A stretch of 64,000 bases of DNA from NCBI RefSeq assembly GCF_014836615.1, contig NZ_JACSQN010000003.1, positions 1 through 64,000 of the forward strand, in the 5' to 3' direction. A program made the translations under genes and the position numbers. The notes below the pieces were generated by a model, which worked only from the letters and a program-made list of their open reading frames with translations, did not search any database and was not told the origin of the DNA. The stretch is from Sporosarcina quadrami (GTDB lineage: Bacteria > Bacillota > Bacilli > Bacillales_A > Planococcaceae). Positions 49,300-64,000 of this stretch are shown here, one piece after another (the first letter of the stretch is position 1; every line of letters begins with the position of its first letter).

Positions 49300-49583
49300 T
49301 GGAAGCACGTGATGTACTTAAACGTCCGGTCATTACCGAGCGTTCTTCAGAACAAATGGAATTCAAAAAATACACTTTCGATGTAGACACTCGCGCTAAC
49401 AAGACTCTTGTAAAGCAAGCTGTCGAAGAAATCTTCGGAGTGAAAGTTGCAAAAGTTAACGTGCAGAACTACAAAGGTAAGTTTAAACGTATGGGCAAAC
49501 ATGCTGGATACACGAACAAACGCCGTAAAGCTATCGTTACTTTAACAGCTGATTCAAAAGACATCGAACTTTTCGAAATGTAA
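49299..49583 (+). CDS. rplW: 50S ribosomal protein L23
   Basis: A 94-residue protein at the tunnel exit, docking site for trigger factor and SRP. Signature [14 protein letters not shown]. The start shares one base with the rplD stop, and GAGGAGG lies inside rplD. Confidence 0.97.
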   Translation: MEARDVLKRPVITERSSEQMEFKKYTFDVDTRANKTLVKQAVEEIFGVKVAKVNVQNYKGKFKRMGKHAGYTNKRRKAIVTLTADSKDIELFEM

Positions 49584-49616
49584 TTAACTCATAATTAAAC
49601 GAAGGAGGGAACACAA

Positions 49617-50447
49617 ATGGCGATTAAGAAATACAAACCTACCTCCAACGGACGTCGTAACATGACTACTTCCGATTTCGCTGAAATCACAGCATCAAAG
49701 CCGGAAAAATCATTGCTTGAACCAATCAAGCGTAAAGGCGGACGTAACAACCAAGGTAGGATGACTGTTCGTCACCAAGGTGGAGGACATAAGCGCCAAT
49801 ACCGTGTCATCGATTTCCAACGTCGGAAAGATGGCATACCAGGACGCGTTGCTACGATCGAATACGATCCAAACCGTTCTGCTAACATCGCCCTAATCAA
49901 CTATGCTGATGGGGAAAAGAAATATATCCTAGCACCAAAAGGATTGCAGGTAGGAATGACAATCATGTCTGGAGTAGATGCTGACATTAAAGTCGGTAAC
50001 GCGCTTCCACTTGAGAACATCCCTATGGGTTCTACAATCCACAACATCGAATTGAAACCAGGTAAAGGCGGCCAGTTAGTACGTTCTGCAGGTACATCTG
50101 CACAGCTACTTGGACGTGAAGGCAAGTATGTCATCATCCGTCTGCAATCAGGTGAAGTTCGTATGGTTCTATCAACTTGCCGCGCAACAATCGGTCAAGT
50201 AGGTAACGAACAACATGAATTGATCAACATTGGTAAAGCAGGTCGTTCACGTTGGATGGGCAAACGTCCTTCAGTACGTGGATCTGTAATGAACCCTAAC
50301 GATCACCCACACGGTGGTGGTGAAGGACGTACTCCAATCGGTCGTCCAAGCCCAGTAACACCTTGGGGTAAACCGACTCTTGGTTACAAGACTCGTAAGA
50401 AGAACAACAAATCCGACAAACTTATCGTTCGTCGTCGTAAAAAATAA
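49617..50447 (+). CDS. rplB: 50S ribosomal protein L2
   Basis: A 276-residue core protein near the peptidyl transferase centre. The signature [23 protein letters not shown] is present (here split around residues 225-250). GAAGGAGGG precedes the ATG. Confidence 0.97.
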   Translation: MAIKKYKPTSNGRRNMTTSDFAEITASKPEKSLLEPIKRKGGRNNQGRMTVRHQGGGHKRQYRVIDFQRRKDGIPGRVATIEYDPNRSANIALINYADGEKKYILAPKGLQVGMTIMSGVDADIKVGNALPLENIPMGSTIHNIELKPGKGGQLVRSAGTSAQLLGREGKYVIIRLQSGEVRMVLSTCRATIGQVGNEQHELINIGKAGRSRWMGKRPSVRGSVMNPNDHPHGGGEGRTPIGRPSPVTPWGKPTLGYKTRKKNNKSDKLIVRRRKK

Positions 50448-50510
50448 TGTGATGGCACTGCGGTTCATTGATAGAGCCGTAGTTCAACCATCACGGAGGG
50501 AGGTTTTTAC

Positions 50511-50789
50511 ATGGGCCGCAGCTTGAAAAAAGGACCTTTCGCAGATGATCATCTCTTGAAAAAGGTCGACGCTCAAAAAGATGCACAAAAAAAGCAGGTC
50601 ATTAAAACTTGGTCACGTCGTTCTACAATCTTCCCATCTTTCATCGGATTGACGATTGCAGTATATGACGGACGCAAACACGTACCTGTCTATGTGACTG
50701 AAGATATGGTTGGTCATAAATTAGGTGAATTCGTACCTACGCGCACATACAAAGGTCATGGCGCTGACGATAAGAAAACTAAACGTTAA
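50511..50789 (+). CDS. rpsS: 30S ribosomal protein S19
   Basis: A 92-residue head protein. Signature [15 protein letters not shown] and [28 protein letters not shown] precedes the ATG. Confidence 0.97.
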   Translation: MGRSLKKGPFADDHLLKKVDAQKDAQKKQVIKTWSRRSTIFPSFIGLTIAVYDGRKHVPVYVTEDMVGHKLGEFVPTRTYKGHGADDKKTKR

Positions 50790-50808
50790 TTGAGAGGAGG
50801 TATTCCTG

Positions 50809-51153
50809 ATGCAACAAGCAAAAGCTAGTGCCCGCACAGTCCGTATTGCTCCTCGCAAAGTCCGTTTAGTCGTAGATCTTATTCGGGGCAAGAAAATCGG
50901 TGAAGCTGTAGCGATTCTACGCCTGACGCCAAAAGCGGCATCTCCGGTTGTAGAAAAAGTTTTGAAATCAGCAATCGCAAACGCTGAGCACAACTATGAA
51001 TTGGATGTTGAGAATCTGATTGTTAGCGAAGTATTCGTTGACGAAGGTCCAACTATGAAACGTTTCCGTCCACGTGCACAAGGTCGTGCAAGTGCGATCA
51101 ACAAACGTACTAGCCATATCACAGTAGTGGTATCTGAAAAGAAGGAGGGGTAA
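50809..51153 (+). CDS. rplV: 50S ribosomal protein L22
   Basis: A 114-residue tunnel protein. The tunnel hairpin region reads [27 protein letters not shown] precedes the ATG. Confidence 0.97.
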   Translation: MQQAKASARTVRIAPRKVRLVVDLIRGKKIGEAVAILRLTPKAASPVVEKVLKSAIANAEHNYELDVENLIVSEVFVDEGPTMKRFRPRAQGRASAINKRTSHITVVVSEKKEG

Positions 51154-51156
51154 TTC

Positions 51157-51813
51157 GTGGGTCAAAAAGTACATCCTAATGGTTTACGGGTTGGTATTAT
51201 TCGTGACTGGGATTCCAAATGGTATGCAGAAAAAGACTATGCAGATCTTTTGCACGAAGACTTGAAAATCCGTGAATACATCGAAAAACGTCTAGTAGAC
51301 GCTTCTGTTTCCAAAGTGGAAATCGAACGTGCTGCAAAGCGTGTTAACATTACAATTCACACTGCGAAACCAGGAATGGTTATCGGTAAAGGCGGTACTG
51401 AAGTCGAAGCACTTCGTAAAGCTCTTAACGACATCACTGGCAAGCGTGCACACATTAACATCGTTGAAATCAAACGCGCAGATCTAGATGCTAAATTGGT
51501 TGCTGAGTCAATCGCACGTCAATTGGAAAGCCGTGTATCATTCCGTCGTGCTCAAAAACAAGCAATTCAACGTACTATCCGTTCTGGAGCAAAAGGAATC
51601 AAAACACAAGTGTCCGGTCGTCTTGGTGGCGCCGATATCGCTCGTGCTGAACACTACAGTGAAGGTACTGTTCCCCTTCATACATTACGTGCAGACATCG
51701 ACTATGCACACGCAGAAGCTGATACTACATATGGTAAGCTTGGCGTAAAAGTATGGATTTACCGGGGAGAAGTCCTTCCAGTGAAGAAGAACTCTGAGGA
51801 AGGAGGCAACTAA
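51157..51813 (+). CDS. rpsC: 30S ribosomal protein S3
   Basis: A 218-residue protein at the mRNA entry with a KH domain ([16 protein letters not shown]). The start is GTG ([13 protein letters not shown]), three bases after rplV, with GGAGGGG inside the rplV end. Confidence 0.97.
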   Translation: MGQKVHPNGLRVGIIRDWDSKWYAEKDYADLLHEDLKIREYIEKRLVDASVSKVEIERAAKRVNITIHTAKPGMVIGKGGTEVEALRKALNDITGKRAHINIVEIKRADLDAKLVAESIARQLESRVSFRRAQKQAIQRTIRSGAKGIKTQVSGRLGGADIARAEHYSEGTVPLHTLRADIDYAHAEADTTYGKLGVKVWIYRGEVLPVKKNSEEGGN

Positions 51814-51815
51814 TT

Positions 51816-52440
<625 letters not shown>

Positions 52441-52457
52441 TGAAGGAGGTTGCAGCC

Positions 52458-52721
52458 ATGACTGAGCGTAACCAGCGCAAAGTATATACAGGCCGTGTTG
52501 TATCCGACAAAATGGATAAGACGGTTACCGTAATGGTAGAGACACACAAAAAACACTCTTTATACGGAAAACGTGTAAAGTATTCAAAGAAGCTTAAAGC
52601 TCATGATGAACTAAATGAAGCAAAAATCGGCGATGTAGTCCGTATTATGGAAACTCGTCCACTATCAGCTACAAAACGTTTCCGCCTACTCGAAGTAGTA
52701 GAAAAAGCGGTCATCATCTAA
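52458..52721 (+). CDS. rpsQ: 30S ribosomal protein S17
   Basis: An 87-residue OB-fold protein: [20 protein letters not shown]. The ATG at 52458 follows AAGGAGG; a frame starting at 52440 would include that site. Confidence 0.97.
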   Translation: MTERNQRKVYTGRVVSDKMDKTVTVMVETHKKHSLYGKRVKYSKKLKAHDELNEAKIGDVVRIMETRPLSATKRFRLLEVVEKAVII

Positions 52722-52760
52722 TATCGTTCGGATAGTAAATTCCGAGAGGAGGTAACCTCA

Positions 52761-53129
52761 ATGATTCAACAGGAAAGCCGTATGAAAGTTGCCGATAATT
52801 CAGGAGCACGTGAAGTTCTAACAATTAAAGTACTTGGTGGAACAGGCCGTAAAACTGCTAATATCGGTGACGTCGTTGTTGTAACAGTGAAAAAAGCAAC
52901 ACCAGGTGGCGTTGTCAAGAAGGGCGAAGTTGTTAAAGCTGTTATCGTCCGTACTAAAAGTGGAATGCGCCGTAAAGATGGATCATACATTACGTTTGAT
53001 GAAAACGCATGTGTCATCATCCGTGATGACAAGAGTCCACGCGGAACTCGTATTTTCGGACCGGTTGCTCGCGAACTTCGTGACAGCAACTTTATGAAAA
53101 TCATTTCACTAGCTCCAGAAGTTCTTTAA
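52761..53129 (+). CDS. rplN: 50S ribosomal protein L14
   Basis: A 122-residue intersubunit-bridge protein: [27 protein letters not shown] precedes the ATG. Confidence 0.97.
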   Translation: MIQQESRMKVADNSGAREVLTIKVLGGTGRKTANIGDVVVVTVKKATPGGVVKKGEVVKAVIVRTKSGMRRKDGSYITFDENACVIIRDDKSPRGTRIFGPVARELRDSNFMKIISLAPEVL

Positions 53130-53164
53130 TTACATGACAGTGCCAATCAAGGAGGTGCGATGAA

Positions 53165-53476
53165 ATGCACGTTAAAAAAGGCGATAAAGTTATGGTCATC
53201 ACCGGTAAAGACAAAGGTAAGACCGGCGTTATCTTAGCTGCTTTCCCGAAAAAGGATCGCGTGCTTGTTGAAGGTATCAACATCGTGAAGAAACATACGA
53301 AACCGAACCAAGCAAATCCTCAAGGCGGAATCATTAGCCAAGAGGCAGCTATACACGTATCTAACGTCATGCTAATCGATCCGAAATCAGGCGAGCCGAC
53401 TCGCGTTGGCTTCAAATTCGAAGATGGCAAGAAGATTCGTATTGCAAAAAAATCCGGTGAAGCGCTGGATAAGTAA
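53165..53476 (+). CDS. rplX: 50S ribosomal protein L24
   Basis: A 103-residue assembly protein with a KOW motif: [28 protein letters not shown] precedes the ATG. Confidence 0.97.
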   Translation: MHVKKGDKVMVITGKDKGKTGVILAAFPKKDRVLVEGINIVKKHTKPNQANPQGGIISQEAAIHVSNVMLIDPKSGEPTRVGFKFEDGKKIRIAKKSGEALDK

Positions 53477-53498
53477 TGGATGAAAGGAGGTCCAACTG

Positions 53499-54243
<745 letters not shown>

Positions 54244-54272
54244 TCCCCTAACTTGGGAAGGAGGTTAATGTA

Positions 54273-54671
54273 ATGACAATGAGTGATCCGATTGCAGACA
54301 TGCTTACACGCATCCGTAACGCGAACATGGTTCGTCACGAGAAGCTTGAAGTACCTGCTTCAAACATGAAAAAAGAAATCGCAGAAATCCTCAAACGTGA
54401 AGGTTTCGTCCGCGATGTTGAATATGTGGAAGATAGCAAACAAGGCATTATTCGCATTTTCCTTAAATACGGTCAAAACAATGAGCGTGTTATCACTGGT
54501 CTTAAGCGTATCTCAAAACCTGGTCTTCGTGTTTATGCAAAATCAAACGAAGTTCCTAAAGTTTTGAATGGCCTAGGTATCGCCCTCGTATCTACATCTA
54601 ATGGTGTGCTTACTGACAAGGAAGCACGTGCAAAACAAGTAGGCGGAGAAGTAGTAGCTTACGTTTGGTAA
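54273..54671 (+). CDS. rpsH: 30S ribosomal protein S8
   Basis: A 132-residue protein, in many bacteria the repressor of the spc operon. [16 protein letters not shown] and [21 protein letters not shown] precedes the ATG. Confidence 0.97.
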   Translation: MTMSDPIADMLTRIRNANMVRHEKLEVPASNMKKEIAEILKREGFVRDVEYVEDSKQGIIRIFLKYGQNNERVITGLKRISKPGLRVYAKSNEVPKVLNGLGIALVSTSNGVLTDKEARAKQVGGEVVAYVW

Positions 54672-54701
54672 TCTGTAACAATTGAATGGAGGTGCAATAG
54701 G

Positions 54702-55241
54702 ATGTCCCGAATTGGTAAACGTCCAATCGAGGTTCCTGAAAACGTAACAGTTACTATCGCTGATAATAACTTCGTTACTGTTAAAGGCCCGAAAGGCGAA
54801 CTTACAAATACATTTAACACTGATATTAAAATCGAGCAAGAGGGCAATGTCATCACTTTGACACGTCCATCTGAATCGAAAGAACACCGTTCCATCCACG
54901 GAACTACTCGTTCCCTTCTGGATAACATGGTTACTGGTGTCTCTAAAGGCTTCGAACGCACACTAGAACTAGTAGGGGTTGGGTATCGTGCTCAGCTTCA
55001 AGGTACAAAACTAGTGCTTAACGTAGGTTACTCTCACCCGGTTGAATTTGAACCGGAAGAAGGCGTACAAGTTGAAGTTCCTGCAAACACAAAAATTATC
55101 GTTCGCGGTATTAATAAAGAACGTGTTGGTGCTCTAGCGTCAAACATTCGCAAAGTACGTCCACCAGAGCCGTATAAAGGCAAAGGTATTAAGTACGAAG
55201 GTGAAGTTGTTCGTCGTAAAGAAGGTAAAACAGGTAAATAA
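54702..55241 (+). CDS. rplF: 50S ribosomal protein L6
   Basis: A 179-residue protein near the factor-binding site: [15 protein letters not shown] and [23 protein letters not shown] precedes the ATG. Confidence 0.97.
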   Translation: MSRIGKRPIEVPENVTVTIADNNFVTVKGPKGELTNTFNTDIKIEQEGNVITLTRPSESKEHRSIHGTTRSLLDNMVTGVSKGFERTLELVGVGYRAQLQGTKLVLNVGYSHPVEFEPEEGVQVEVPANTKIIVRGINKERVGALASNIRKVRPPEPYKGKGIKYEGEVVRRKEGKTGK

Positions 55242-55274
55242 TGCCGCTTAAGGCATTTGGAAGGAGTGACCACG

Positions 55275-55637
55275 ATGATCACAAAATTGGATAAGAACGC
55301 TTCCCGTAAAAAACGTCACGCACGTGTGCGTACGAAAATCAGCGGTTCTACAGCGCGTCCACGCTTGAATGTTTATCGTTCAAACAAACATATCTATGCA
55401 CAATTAATTGATGATGCAACTGGCGTTACAATTGCTAGTGCTTCCACTATGGATAAAGGGTTCGATATGGACTCTAAGGCGAATGCCGAAGCAGCAGCTA
55501 AAGTTGGCGAGTTGATCGCGAAGAAAGCCGTTGAAAAGGATGTCAAATCGGTTGTTTTTGACCGTGGCGGATACCTATTCCATGGCCGTGTAAAAGCTCT
55601 TGCGGACGCAGCACGCGAAAATGGACTTGAATTTTAA
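55275..55637 (+). CDS. rplR: 50S ribosomal protein L18
   Basis: A 120-residue 5S rRNA-binding protein: [15 protein letters not shown] and [21 protein letters not shown] chose the ATG at 55275 (MITKLDKNA), after AAGGAGTGA. Confidence 0.97.
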   Translation: MITKLDKNASRKKRHARVRTKISGSTARPRLNVYRSNKHIYAQLIDDATGVTIASASTMDKGFDMDSKANAEAAAKVGELIAKKAVEKDVKSVVFDRGGYLFHGRVKALADAARENGLEF

Positions 55638-55659
55638 TTAAGAAGGAGGGACATATTTC

Positions 55660-56160
55660 ATGCGTCGTAATGATCAGAATAAAAGTGAATTCGAAGAACG
55701 CGTAGTTACGATCAACCGTGTAGCGAAAGTGGTAAAAGGTGGACGTCGTTTCCGCTTTACAGCACTAGTAGTCGTCGGTGATAAAAACGGCCGTGTCGGT
55801 TTCGGAACTGGTAAAGCACAAGAGGTTCCAGATGCGATCCGTAAAGCGATCGAAGATGCGAAAAAGAACTTGATCGAAGTGCCTATGGTTAAAGGAACAA
55901 CTCCACACGAAATTATTGGACGTTTCGGAGCTGGACAAATTCTTATTAAGCCTGCAGCACCTGGTACTGGAGTAATCGCTGGAGGACCAGTCCGTGCGGT
56001 ACTTGAACTTGCAGGAATTACGGATATTCTTTCTAAATCTTTAGGATCAAGCACACCAATCAACATGGTTCGTGCGACAATCCAAGGATTGACGAATTTG
56101 AAACGCGCGGAAGACGTTGCTAAACTGCGTGGTAAATCTGTAAAAGAACTGTTAGGTTAA
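55660..56160 (+). CDS. rpsE: 30S ribosomal protein S5
   Basis: A 166-residue accuracy-related protein: [20 protein letters not shown] and [28 protein letters not shown] precedes the ATG. Confidence 0.97.
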   Translation: MRRNDQNKSEFEERVVTINRVAKVVKGGRRFRFTALVVVGDKNGRVGFGTGKAQEVPDAIRKAIEDAKKNLIEVPMVKGTTPHEIIGRFGAGQILIKPAAPGTGVIAGGPVRAVLELAGITDILSKSLGSSTPINMVRATIQGLTNLKRAEDVAKLRGKSVKELLG

Positions 56161-56173
56161 GGGGGGAAACACA

Positions 56174-56356
56174 ATGTCAAACAAACTTGAAATCACCCTT
56201 ACGAAAAGTGTAATTGGCTCTAAGCCTGCACAACGTAAAACAGTTGAAGCTCTAGGTCTACGTAAGTTGAATCAGATGGTTGAACATCAGGATAATGTTG
56301 CAATTCGCGGCATGATCAACAAAGTAAGCCACTTAGTCACTGTTAAAGAACAATAA
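56174..56356 (+). CDS. rpmD: 50S ribosomal protein L30
   Basis: A 60-residue protein: [28 protein letters not shown] precedes the ATG. Confidence 0.96.
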   Translation: MSNKLEITLTKSVIGSKPAQRKTVEALGLRKLNQMVEHQDNVAIRGMINKVSHLVTVKEQ

Positions 56357-56388
56357 TGTCTACTTTGAAATAAGGAGGTGCCGATTAG

Positions 56389-56828
56389 ATGAAATTACAC
56401 GAGATGAAACCACATGAAGGTTCACGTAAATCACGTAAGCGAGTTGGTCGTGGAATGGGTTCCGGCGCAGGTAAAACTTCCGGCAGAGGTCATGATGGCC
56501 AAAACTCTCGTTCTGGTGGTGGCGTTCGTCTAGGATTTGAAGGTGGACAGATTCCACTATTCCAAAGACTTCCGAAGCGCGGATTTACGAATATTAATCG
56601 TAAAGAATACGCAATCGTGAATTTGGACGTACTTAACCGCTTCGACGAAGGTACTGAAGTTTCACCTGAATTGCTAATTGAATCAGGAATCGTGAGCAAT
56701 GAAAAGTCAGGAATTAAGATTCTTGGAAATGGGACTCTTGAAAAAAAGATTACTGTCAAAGCTCACAAATTCTCTGCTTCTGCTAAAGAAGCGATCGAGA
56801 AAGCGGGCGGGCAAGTAGAGGTGATTTA

Positions 56829-56829
<1 letters not shown>
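56389..56829 (+). CDS. rplO: 50S ribosomal protein L15
   Basis: A 146-residue protein with the Gly-rich N-terminus [29 protein letters not shown] precedes the ATG. TAATG overlap with secY. Confidence 0.97.
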
Positions 56830-59252
<2,423 letters not shown>

Positions 59253-59253
<1 letters not shown>

Positions 59254-59471
59254 TGGCGAAGGACGACGTAATTGAAGTTGAAGGTACTGTTATCGAAACA
59301 TTGCCAAACGCAATGTTCAAGGTGGAATTAGAAAATGGTCATACGATTCTTGCACACGTATCAGGCAAGATCCGCATGCACTTTATCCGTATCCTACCTG
59401 GAGATAAGGTAACGATGGAACTTTCACCTTATGATTTGACACGCGGTCGTATCACATACCGTTTTAAATAA
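59253..59471 (+). CDS. infA: Translation initiation factor IF-1
   Basis: A 72-residue OB-fold protein binding the 30S A site: [20 protein letters not shown] and RITYRFK at the end. The ATG overlaps the stop of the map remnant (TGATG); AAGGGAG lies about 12 bases upstream. The longer frame runs back over the remnant. Confidence 0.97.
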
Positions 59472-59495
59472 ACTTTTGCAACTCCGGAATATTGA

Positions 59496-59624
<129 letters not shown>

Positions 59625-59648
59625 TACTAAGGGAGGTGCACAATCTAT

Positions 59649-60014
59649 ATGGCACGTATTGCTGGTGTAGACGTTCCGCGCGATAAGCGCGTAGTCATTT
59701 CGTTAACATACATTTTTGGAATTGGTAAAACAACTGCACAAAAAGTTCTTGCTGCAGCGGGCGTTTCTGAAGAGACACGAGTTCGTGATCTTACTGAAAC
59801 TGAGCTTGATAAAATCCGTGAGCAACTTGACGGCTTGAAAGTTGAAGGGGATCTTCGTCGTGAAACATCCCTTAACATCAAACGTTTGATGGAAATCGGT
59901 AGCTTCCGTGGAATCCGTCATCGTCGTGGATTACCTGTTCGTGGACAAAACACGAAAAACAACGCACGTACACGTAAAGGTCCTAAGCGGACAGTTGCGA
60001 ACAAAAAGAAATAA
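59649..60014 (+). CDS. rpsM: 30S ribosomal protein S13
   Basis: A 121-residue head protein contacting the P-site t[23 protein letters not shown] and [27 protein letters not shown] precedes the ATG. Confidence 0.97.
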   Translation: MARIAGVDVPRDKRVVISLTYIFGIGKTTAQKVLAAAGVSEETRVRDLTETELDKIREQLDGLKVEGDLRRETSLNIKRLMEIGSFRGIRHRRGLPVRGQNTKNNARTRKGPKRTVANKKK

Positions 60015-60021
60015 TAGGTAA

Positions 60022-60429
<408 letters not shown>

Positions 60430-60456
60430 TGGTTTGTACTCCATTTGATTGAAAAG

Positions 60457-60483
60457 CACAATTTTTGGCAAAAATGAATTGTG
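60457..60483 (+). other. Stem-loop in the rpsK-rpoA gap
   Basis: CACAATTTTTG pairs with CAAAAATGAATTGTG apart from a two-base bulge. No T-run follows; perhaps an mRNA processing or stability element. Confidence 0.5.
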
Positions 60484-60565
60484 TAATTGCTTGTTGATTA
60501 ATTTTGATAAACGATTTCAATATGGAACGACCAATATATTAGACGTTTTGAAGGAGGGTAAATGA

Positions 60566-61510
60566 ATGATCGAGATTGAGAAACCGAAGATTGAATCAGT
60601 TATGATCAGTGAAGATTCCAAGTTTGGTAAATTCATTATTGAACCATTGGAGCGTGGATACGGAAACACTTTAGGTAATTCCTTGCGCCGCGTGCTTCTT
60701 TCCTCATTGCCAGGAGCTGCCGTTACTTCTATCCAGATCGATGGAGTACTTCATGAATTCTCTACAATTGAAGGTGTCGTCGAAGACGTTGCAACAATTA
60801 TTTTGAACGTGAAGAAACTTGCTCTCAAAATCTATTCAGATGATGAGAAAGTGATTGAAATAGATGTGAAAGGTGAAGGCAAGGTAACTGCAGCAGATAT
60901 CACTCATGATAGTGATGTTGAAGTGCTGAATCCTGACCTTCAAATTGCTACTTTAGGTAAAAATGGACACTTGCGCATGCGTATGTATGCTGTTCGTGGC
61001 CGAGGATATGCGCCTTCCGATCAAAACAAACGTGAGGATCTTGCGATAGGTGTAATTCCGATCGACTCTATTTACACTCCAGTTTCACGCGTCAATTTCC
61101 AAGTCGAGAATACTCGCGTTGGTCAAAGTACGAACTTTGACAAGTTGACGTTTGATATTTGGACAGATGGTAGCATCGGTCCGAAGGAAGCTGTTTCGCT
61201 TGGAGCTAAAATCCTAACGGAGCATCTGAATATATTTGTCGGTATGTCCGACGAAGCACAAACTGCAGAAATCATGGTAGAAAAAGAAGAGGACCAAAAA
61301 GAAAAAGTGCTTGAGATGACTATCGAAGAGCTCGATCTTTCTGTGCGATCTTATAACTGCCTGAAGCGTGCAGGCATCAATTCTGTACTCGAACTTGCTA
61401 ACAAGTCCGAAGACGAAATGATGAAAGTTCGCAACTTAGGCCGCAAATCACTTGAAGAAGTGAAGGCTAAATTGGACGAGTTGAACCTTGAGTTACGCTC
61501 GGAAGATTAA
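60566..61510 (+). CDS. rpoA: RNA polymerase alpha subunit
   Basis: A 314-residue protein. The N-terminal assembly domain (about 1-230) includes [20 protein letters not shown]; an acidic linker leads to the C-terminal domain (about 250-314) with [17 protein letters not shown] and [14 protein letters not shown]. The ATG follows AAGGAGGG by nine bases. Confidence 0.98.
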   Translation: MIEIEKPKIESVMISEDSKFGKFIIEPLERGYGNTLGNSLRRVLLSSLPGAAVTSIQIDGVLHEFSTIEGVVEDVATIILNVKKLALKIYSDDEKVIEIDVKGEGKVTAADITHDSDVEVLNPDLQIATLGKNGHLRMRMYAVRGRGYAPSDQNKREDLAIGVIPIDSIYTPVSRVNFQVENTRVGQSTNFDKLTFDIWTDGSIGPKEAVSLGAKILTEHLNIFVGMSDEAQTAEIMVEKEEDQKEKVLEMTIEELDLSVRSYNCLKRAGINSVLELANKSEDEMMKVRNLGRKSLEEVKAKLDELNLELRSED

Positions 61511-61540
61511 GAACAAATAGATTGAGGGAGGGAAACTTCT

Positions 61541-61921
61541 ATGGGTTACAGAAAACTTGGACGCACAAGTTCACAACGTAAAGCGATGCTTCGCGATTTA
61601 GCGACTGACCTTATCGTACATGAGCGCATCCAGACAACTGAAGCGCGTGCAAAAGAATTGCGTTCTGTTGTTGAAAAGATGATCACTCTTGGTAAGCGCG
61701 GTGACTTACATGCACGTCGTCAAGCTGCACAATTTATCCGTCGTGAGTTGGTTACAACTGAAGACGAAGAAGGCAATGAGAAAGAAATCTTTGCTATTCA
61801 GAAATTGTTTGATAACGTTGCACCACGTTACGCAGATCGCCAAGGCGGTTACACACGTATCATGAAAATGGGACCTCGTCGTGGAGACGGAGCACCTGTT
61901 GTCGTAATTGAACTAGTTTAA
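61541..61921 (+). CDS. rplQ: 50S ribosomal protein L17
   Basis: A 126-residue protein: [20 protein letters not shown]. It closes the ribosomal cluster before the terminator. GAGGGAGGG precedes the ATG. Confidence 0.97.
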   Translation: MGYRKLGRTSSQRKAMLRDLATDLIVHERIQTTEARAKELRSVVEKMITLGKRGDLHARRQAAQFIRRELVTTEDEEGNEKEIFAIQKLFDNVAPRYADRQGGYTRIMKMGPRRGDGAPVVVIELV

Positions 61922-61943
61922 TTACAACTTATATAAAAACATT

Positions 61944-61985
61944 AAAGGGTGTGTCTGGCACATACGCACAGCCACACCCTTTTTA
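61944..61985 (+). terminator. Terminator of the S10-spc-alpha cluster
   Basis: AGGGTGTG (61946-61953) pairs with CACACCCT (61973-61980), then TTTTT. Confidence 0.85.
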
Positions 61986-62019
61986 CAAACAAATTTATAC
62001 GACAAAATATTAAAAGCTG

Positions 62020-62145
62020 AGTGTTACGATCGACGGTTTAGCCGATCGGTCTAGCTCTACGCATCTCATCCGCTGGTCCGGATTGAGCACCCGGCATCAG
62101 AATAGACTTGAGCGCATTTCTTCGGATGAGGTGCGCGCTTTTTTT
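62020..62145 (+). promoter_or_regulatory. Structured leader with terminator/antiterminator before ecfA1 (riboswitch-like)
   Basis: Ordered pairings: CGATCG (62028-62033) with CGATCG (62043-62048); GTCTA (62049-62053) with TAGAC (62103-62107); inside it GCTC (62054-62057) with GAGC (62085-62088) and ATCCG (62068-62072) with CGGAT (62079-62083). Then GCGCATTTC (62112-62120) with GAGGTGCGC (62128-62136) and seven T form a terminator. CGCATCTCATCCG (62060-62072) can instead pair with CGGATGAGGTGCG (62123-62135), one mismatch, as an antiterminator. I cannot match it to an aptamer class I know; the named L17 downstream element is one family to compare. Confidence 0.6.
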
Positions 62146-62217
62146 ATTTAAAGAAATATAATATTTCATTAATCAATTTTTTTATACATAATTAATACTT
62201 TGCCGGAGGTGGATAAT

Positions 62218-63063
62218 GTGAAAGAAATATTGTCGTTGGACCATGTGTCTTATACATATGAAACAGAAGATGAAAAACCGCACAAAGCAATTGACGATGT
62301 CTCCTTCACTGTCCAAGACGGTGAATGGATTGCGATTGTCGGTCATAACGGTTCAGGCAAATCGACATTGGCAAAACTGATGATGGGTTTAATGTATCCG
62401 AATGAAGGGAAAATCCGTGTCTTTCTTGAAGAGTTGAATGATGAAACTGTCTGGGAGATCCGTTCGCGTATGGGAATTGTTTTTCAGAATCCTGACAATC
62501 AATTCGTTGGTTCCACCGTACAAGATGACGTAGCCTTTTCTCTTGAAAATAACGGTGTTCCATTTGAGAAGATGGTGCCACGAGTTCTCGACTCGCTTGC
62601 TCAAGTACAGATGGAAGAATTTCTTGATCATGAACCACACCATCTTTCTGGCGGACAGAAACAACGGGTGGCTATCGCAGGTGCTCTTGCAATGGAGCCA
62701 CAAATGCTTATCCTGGACGAAGCGACTTCCATGCTTGACCCGCAAGGACGTGATGAAGTCATTCGTGTTGTGGATGATTTGAAGCGTGCAAAAGGATTGA
62801 CAGTGCTTTCCATTACACATGATTTAGAGGAAGTACTACTTGCGGATAGAGTCATCGTTATGAATGAAGGAAAAGTGATGATGACTGGTAAGCCGGAAGA
62901 AATCTTTGCCCATGGAGATGTTTTGGAGTCAATTGGATTGGACTTACCATTTGCATCGAGGTTGTCGCGTGAATTACGGAAACACGGTGTTAATATCCAA
63001 GGGGAACATATGACAGAAAAAGAGTTGGTGAACGAATTATGGACATCTCATTTCAACAAGTAG
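62218..63063 (+). CDS. ecfA1: ECF transporter ATPase A1
   Basis: A 281-residue ABC ATPase that powers vitamin uptake by S components such as BioY (6207). Walker A GHNGSGKST, Q-loop VFQNPDNQF, signature LSGGQKQRVAIAG, Walker B MLILDEATSMLDP, His switch ITHD. The GTG start follows GGAGGTGGATAAT; the longer frame includes this site. Overlaps ecfA2 by 25 bases. Confidence 0.97.
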   Translation: MKEILSLDHVSYTYETEDEKPHKAIDDVSFTVQDGEWIAIVGHNGSGKSTLAKLMMGLMYPNEGKIRVFLEELNDETVWEIRSRMGIVFQNPDNQFVGSTVQDDVAFSLENNGVPFEKMVPRVLDSLAQVQMEEFLDHEPHHLSGGQKQRVAIAGALAMEPQMLILDEATSMLDPQGRDEVIRVVDDLKRAKGLTVLSITHDLEEVLLADRVIVMNEGKVMMTGKPEEIFAHGDVLESIGLDLPFASRLSRELRKHGVNIQGEHMTEKELVNELWTSHFNK

Positions 63064-63908
63064 GCTATTCGTATGCAGTAGGAACGCCATTTGAAAAACG
63101 CGCACTGTACGACGTTAACGGTTCAATCGCGTCAGGTTCTTATACTGCAATCATCGGTCATACGGGGTCAGGAAAGTCTACTCTGCTACTTCATCTCAAT
63201 GGATTACTTAAGCCGACGGATGGCGTTGTACGAGTAGGGGATGTGAATATCACTTCACATACGAAGTCAAAAGAATTGAAAACGATTCGTAAACAGGTTG
63301 GCATTGTTTTTCAGTTTCCTGAACATCAGTTATTTGAAGAAACAGTTGAAAAAGACATCATGTTTGGACCGATGAACTTCGGAGTACCGGCTGAGGAAGC
63401 GAGAACTCGTGCACATGAATTAATTAAACTGCTTGGTCTTCCGGAAGATGTTGCAAAGAAGTCACCATTTGATTTATCCGGTGGACAAATGCGACGCGTT
63501 GCCATTGCGGGCGTTCTTGCTTTTCAACCGTCCATACTCATTTTGGACGAACCGACTGCAGGCCTTGATCCTAGAGGTCGTAAAGAGATTATGGAACTGT
63601 TTTATACATTACATAAAGAACAGAATCTGACGACAATTCTCGTTACGCACAGTATGGAAGATGCTGCTCAATACGCCGACAACATTCTTGTTATGCATGA
63701 AGGACGCTCTGTCTTGTCAGGGACGCCTGAAGAGGTATTCAGTAATGCTGACAAGCTGAGTGAATATCGGCTTGGTCTGCCGCGCACAGTGGCATTCCAG
63801 AGGGACATTGAGAAGTTGTTCGGCAAAAGCATTGGAAGACTAGCTTTGACTGAGGATCAACTAGCAATTGCTGTTTCACAAGCGCTCAAGGAAGAAGGTG
63901 AGCGTTAA
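63039..63908 (+). CDS. ecfA2: ECF transporter ATPase A2
   Basis: A 289-residue partner ATPase: Walker [11 protein letters not shown]-loop [11 protein letters not shown], signature [13 protein letters not shown], Walker [15 protein letters not shown] switch VTHS. Pairs with EcfA1 under the EcfT scaffold. Its stop codon shares one base with the ecfT start. Confidence 0.97.
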   Translation: MDISFQQVGYSYAVGTPFEKRALYDVNGSIASGSYTAIIGHTGSGKSTLLLHLNGLLKPTDGVVRVGDVNITSHTKSKELKTIRKQVGIVFQFPEHQLFEETVEKDIMFGPMNFGVPAEEARTRAHELIKLLGLPEDVAKKSPFDLSGGQMRRVAIAGVLAFQPSILILDEPTAGLDPRGRKEIMELFYTLHKEQNLTTILVTHSMEDAAQYADNILVMHEGRSVLSGTPEEVFSNADKLSEYRLGLPRTVAFQRDIEKLFGKSIGRLALTEDQLAIAVSQALKEEGER

Positions 63909-64000
63909 TGTTAGAAAAGATGATCTTTGGACGGTATGTGCCAGGCAATTCATTCGTTCATAAATTGGATCCCCGTTCTAAGCTTTTATTTGTTTTTTTA
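63908..64000 (+). CDS. ecfT: ECF transporter transmembrane subunit EcfT (partial)
   Basis: The first 31 codons are in the window: [20 protein letters not shown] followed by DPRSKLL and a hydrophobic run, the known EcfT beginning, including the LDPRSK segment. The ATG overlaps the ecfA2 stop (TAATG). The gene is cut by the window edge. Confidence 0.93.
   Translation, partial: MLEKMIFGRYVPGNSFVHKLDPRSKLLFVFL

Overview
The window is chromosomal DNA from a low-to-moderate GC, endospore-forming-lineage member of the Bacillales. Gene content and order point to the Planococcaceae, most like Sporosarcina; this is an inference from gene order, SigH, the SAM and T-box leaders and protein sequence character. 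No rRNA, tRNA, CRISPR array, transposase or prophage gene was seen.

Layout. (1) 1-5830, minus strand: a 21-bp tandem repeat beside the metH terminator, then a two-gene methionine operon (metH and a homocysteine methyltransferase/MTHFR fusion) behind a SAM-I riboswitch. (2) 5886-9655, plus: a small membrane protein, bioY-bioB behind a BirA-type operator, and an unrecognised 565-residue membrane protein behind an ECF (sigma-W-like) promoter. (3) 9655-15200: an AbgT-family transporter, then a variable AT-rich stretch with a DUF1361 protein, two small membrane proteins and a deaminase, short repeated motifs and a palindromic repeat, ending with a GNAT acetyltransferase. (4) 15280-30300, plus: ctsR-mcsA-mcsB-clpC with two CtsR operators, radA, the PIN/TRAM gene yacL (disA, often found between them, is absent), ispD-ispF, gltX, a cysteine T-box followed by cysE-cysS-mrnC-rlmB-rae1, then sigH. 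(5) 30435-42286: rpmG-secE-nusG, rplK-rplA, rplJ-rplL, an RsmC-like methyltransferase, rpoB-rpoC. (6) 42415-47272: rplGB, rpsL-rpsG-fusA-tuf. (7) 47669-61921: the S10-spc-alpha ribosomal protein cluster with secY, adk, infA and rpoA. (8) 62218-64000: ecfA1-ecfA2-ecfT (cut by the window edge).

How it works together: most of the window is the core transcription/translation block, with protein quality control and cysteine supply upstream of it. RNA leaders are frequent: SAM-I, T-box(Cys), an L10-type attenuator, L1-like motifs, an rpoB leader hairpin and an S10 leader.

The most notable observations are: the map gene expected between adk and infA survives only as a decayed, truncated remnant; the rplQ-ecfA1 gap carries an ordered set of stems plus mutually exclusive terminator/antiterminator pairing, like a riboswitch of unidentified type; two small genes at 13070-14026 are each bounded by copies of one short motif; and a hairpin lies between the nusG Shine-Dalgarno sequence and its start codon.
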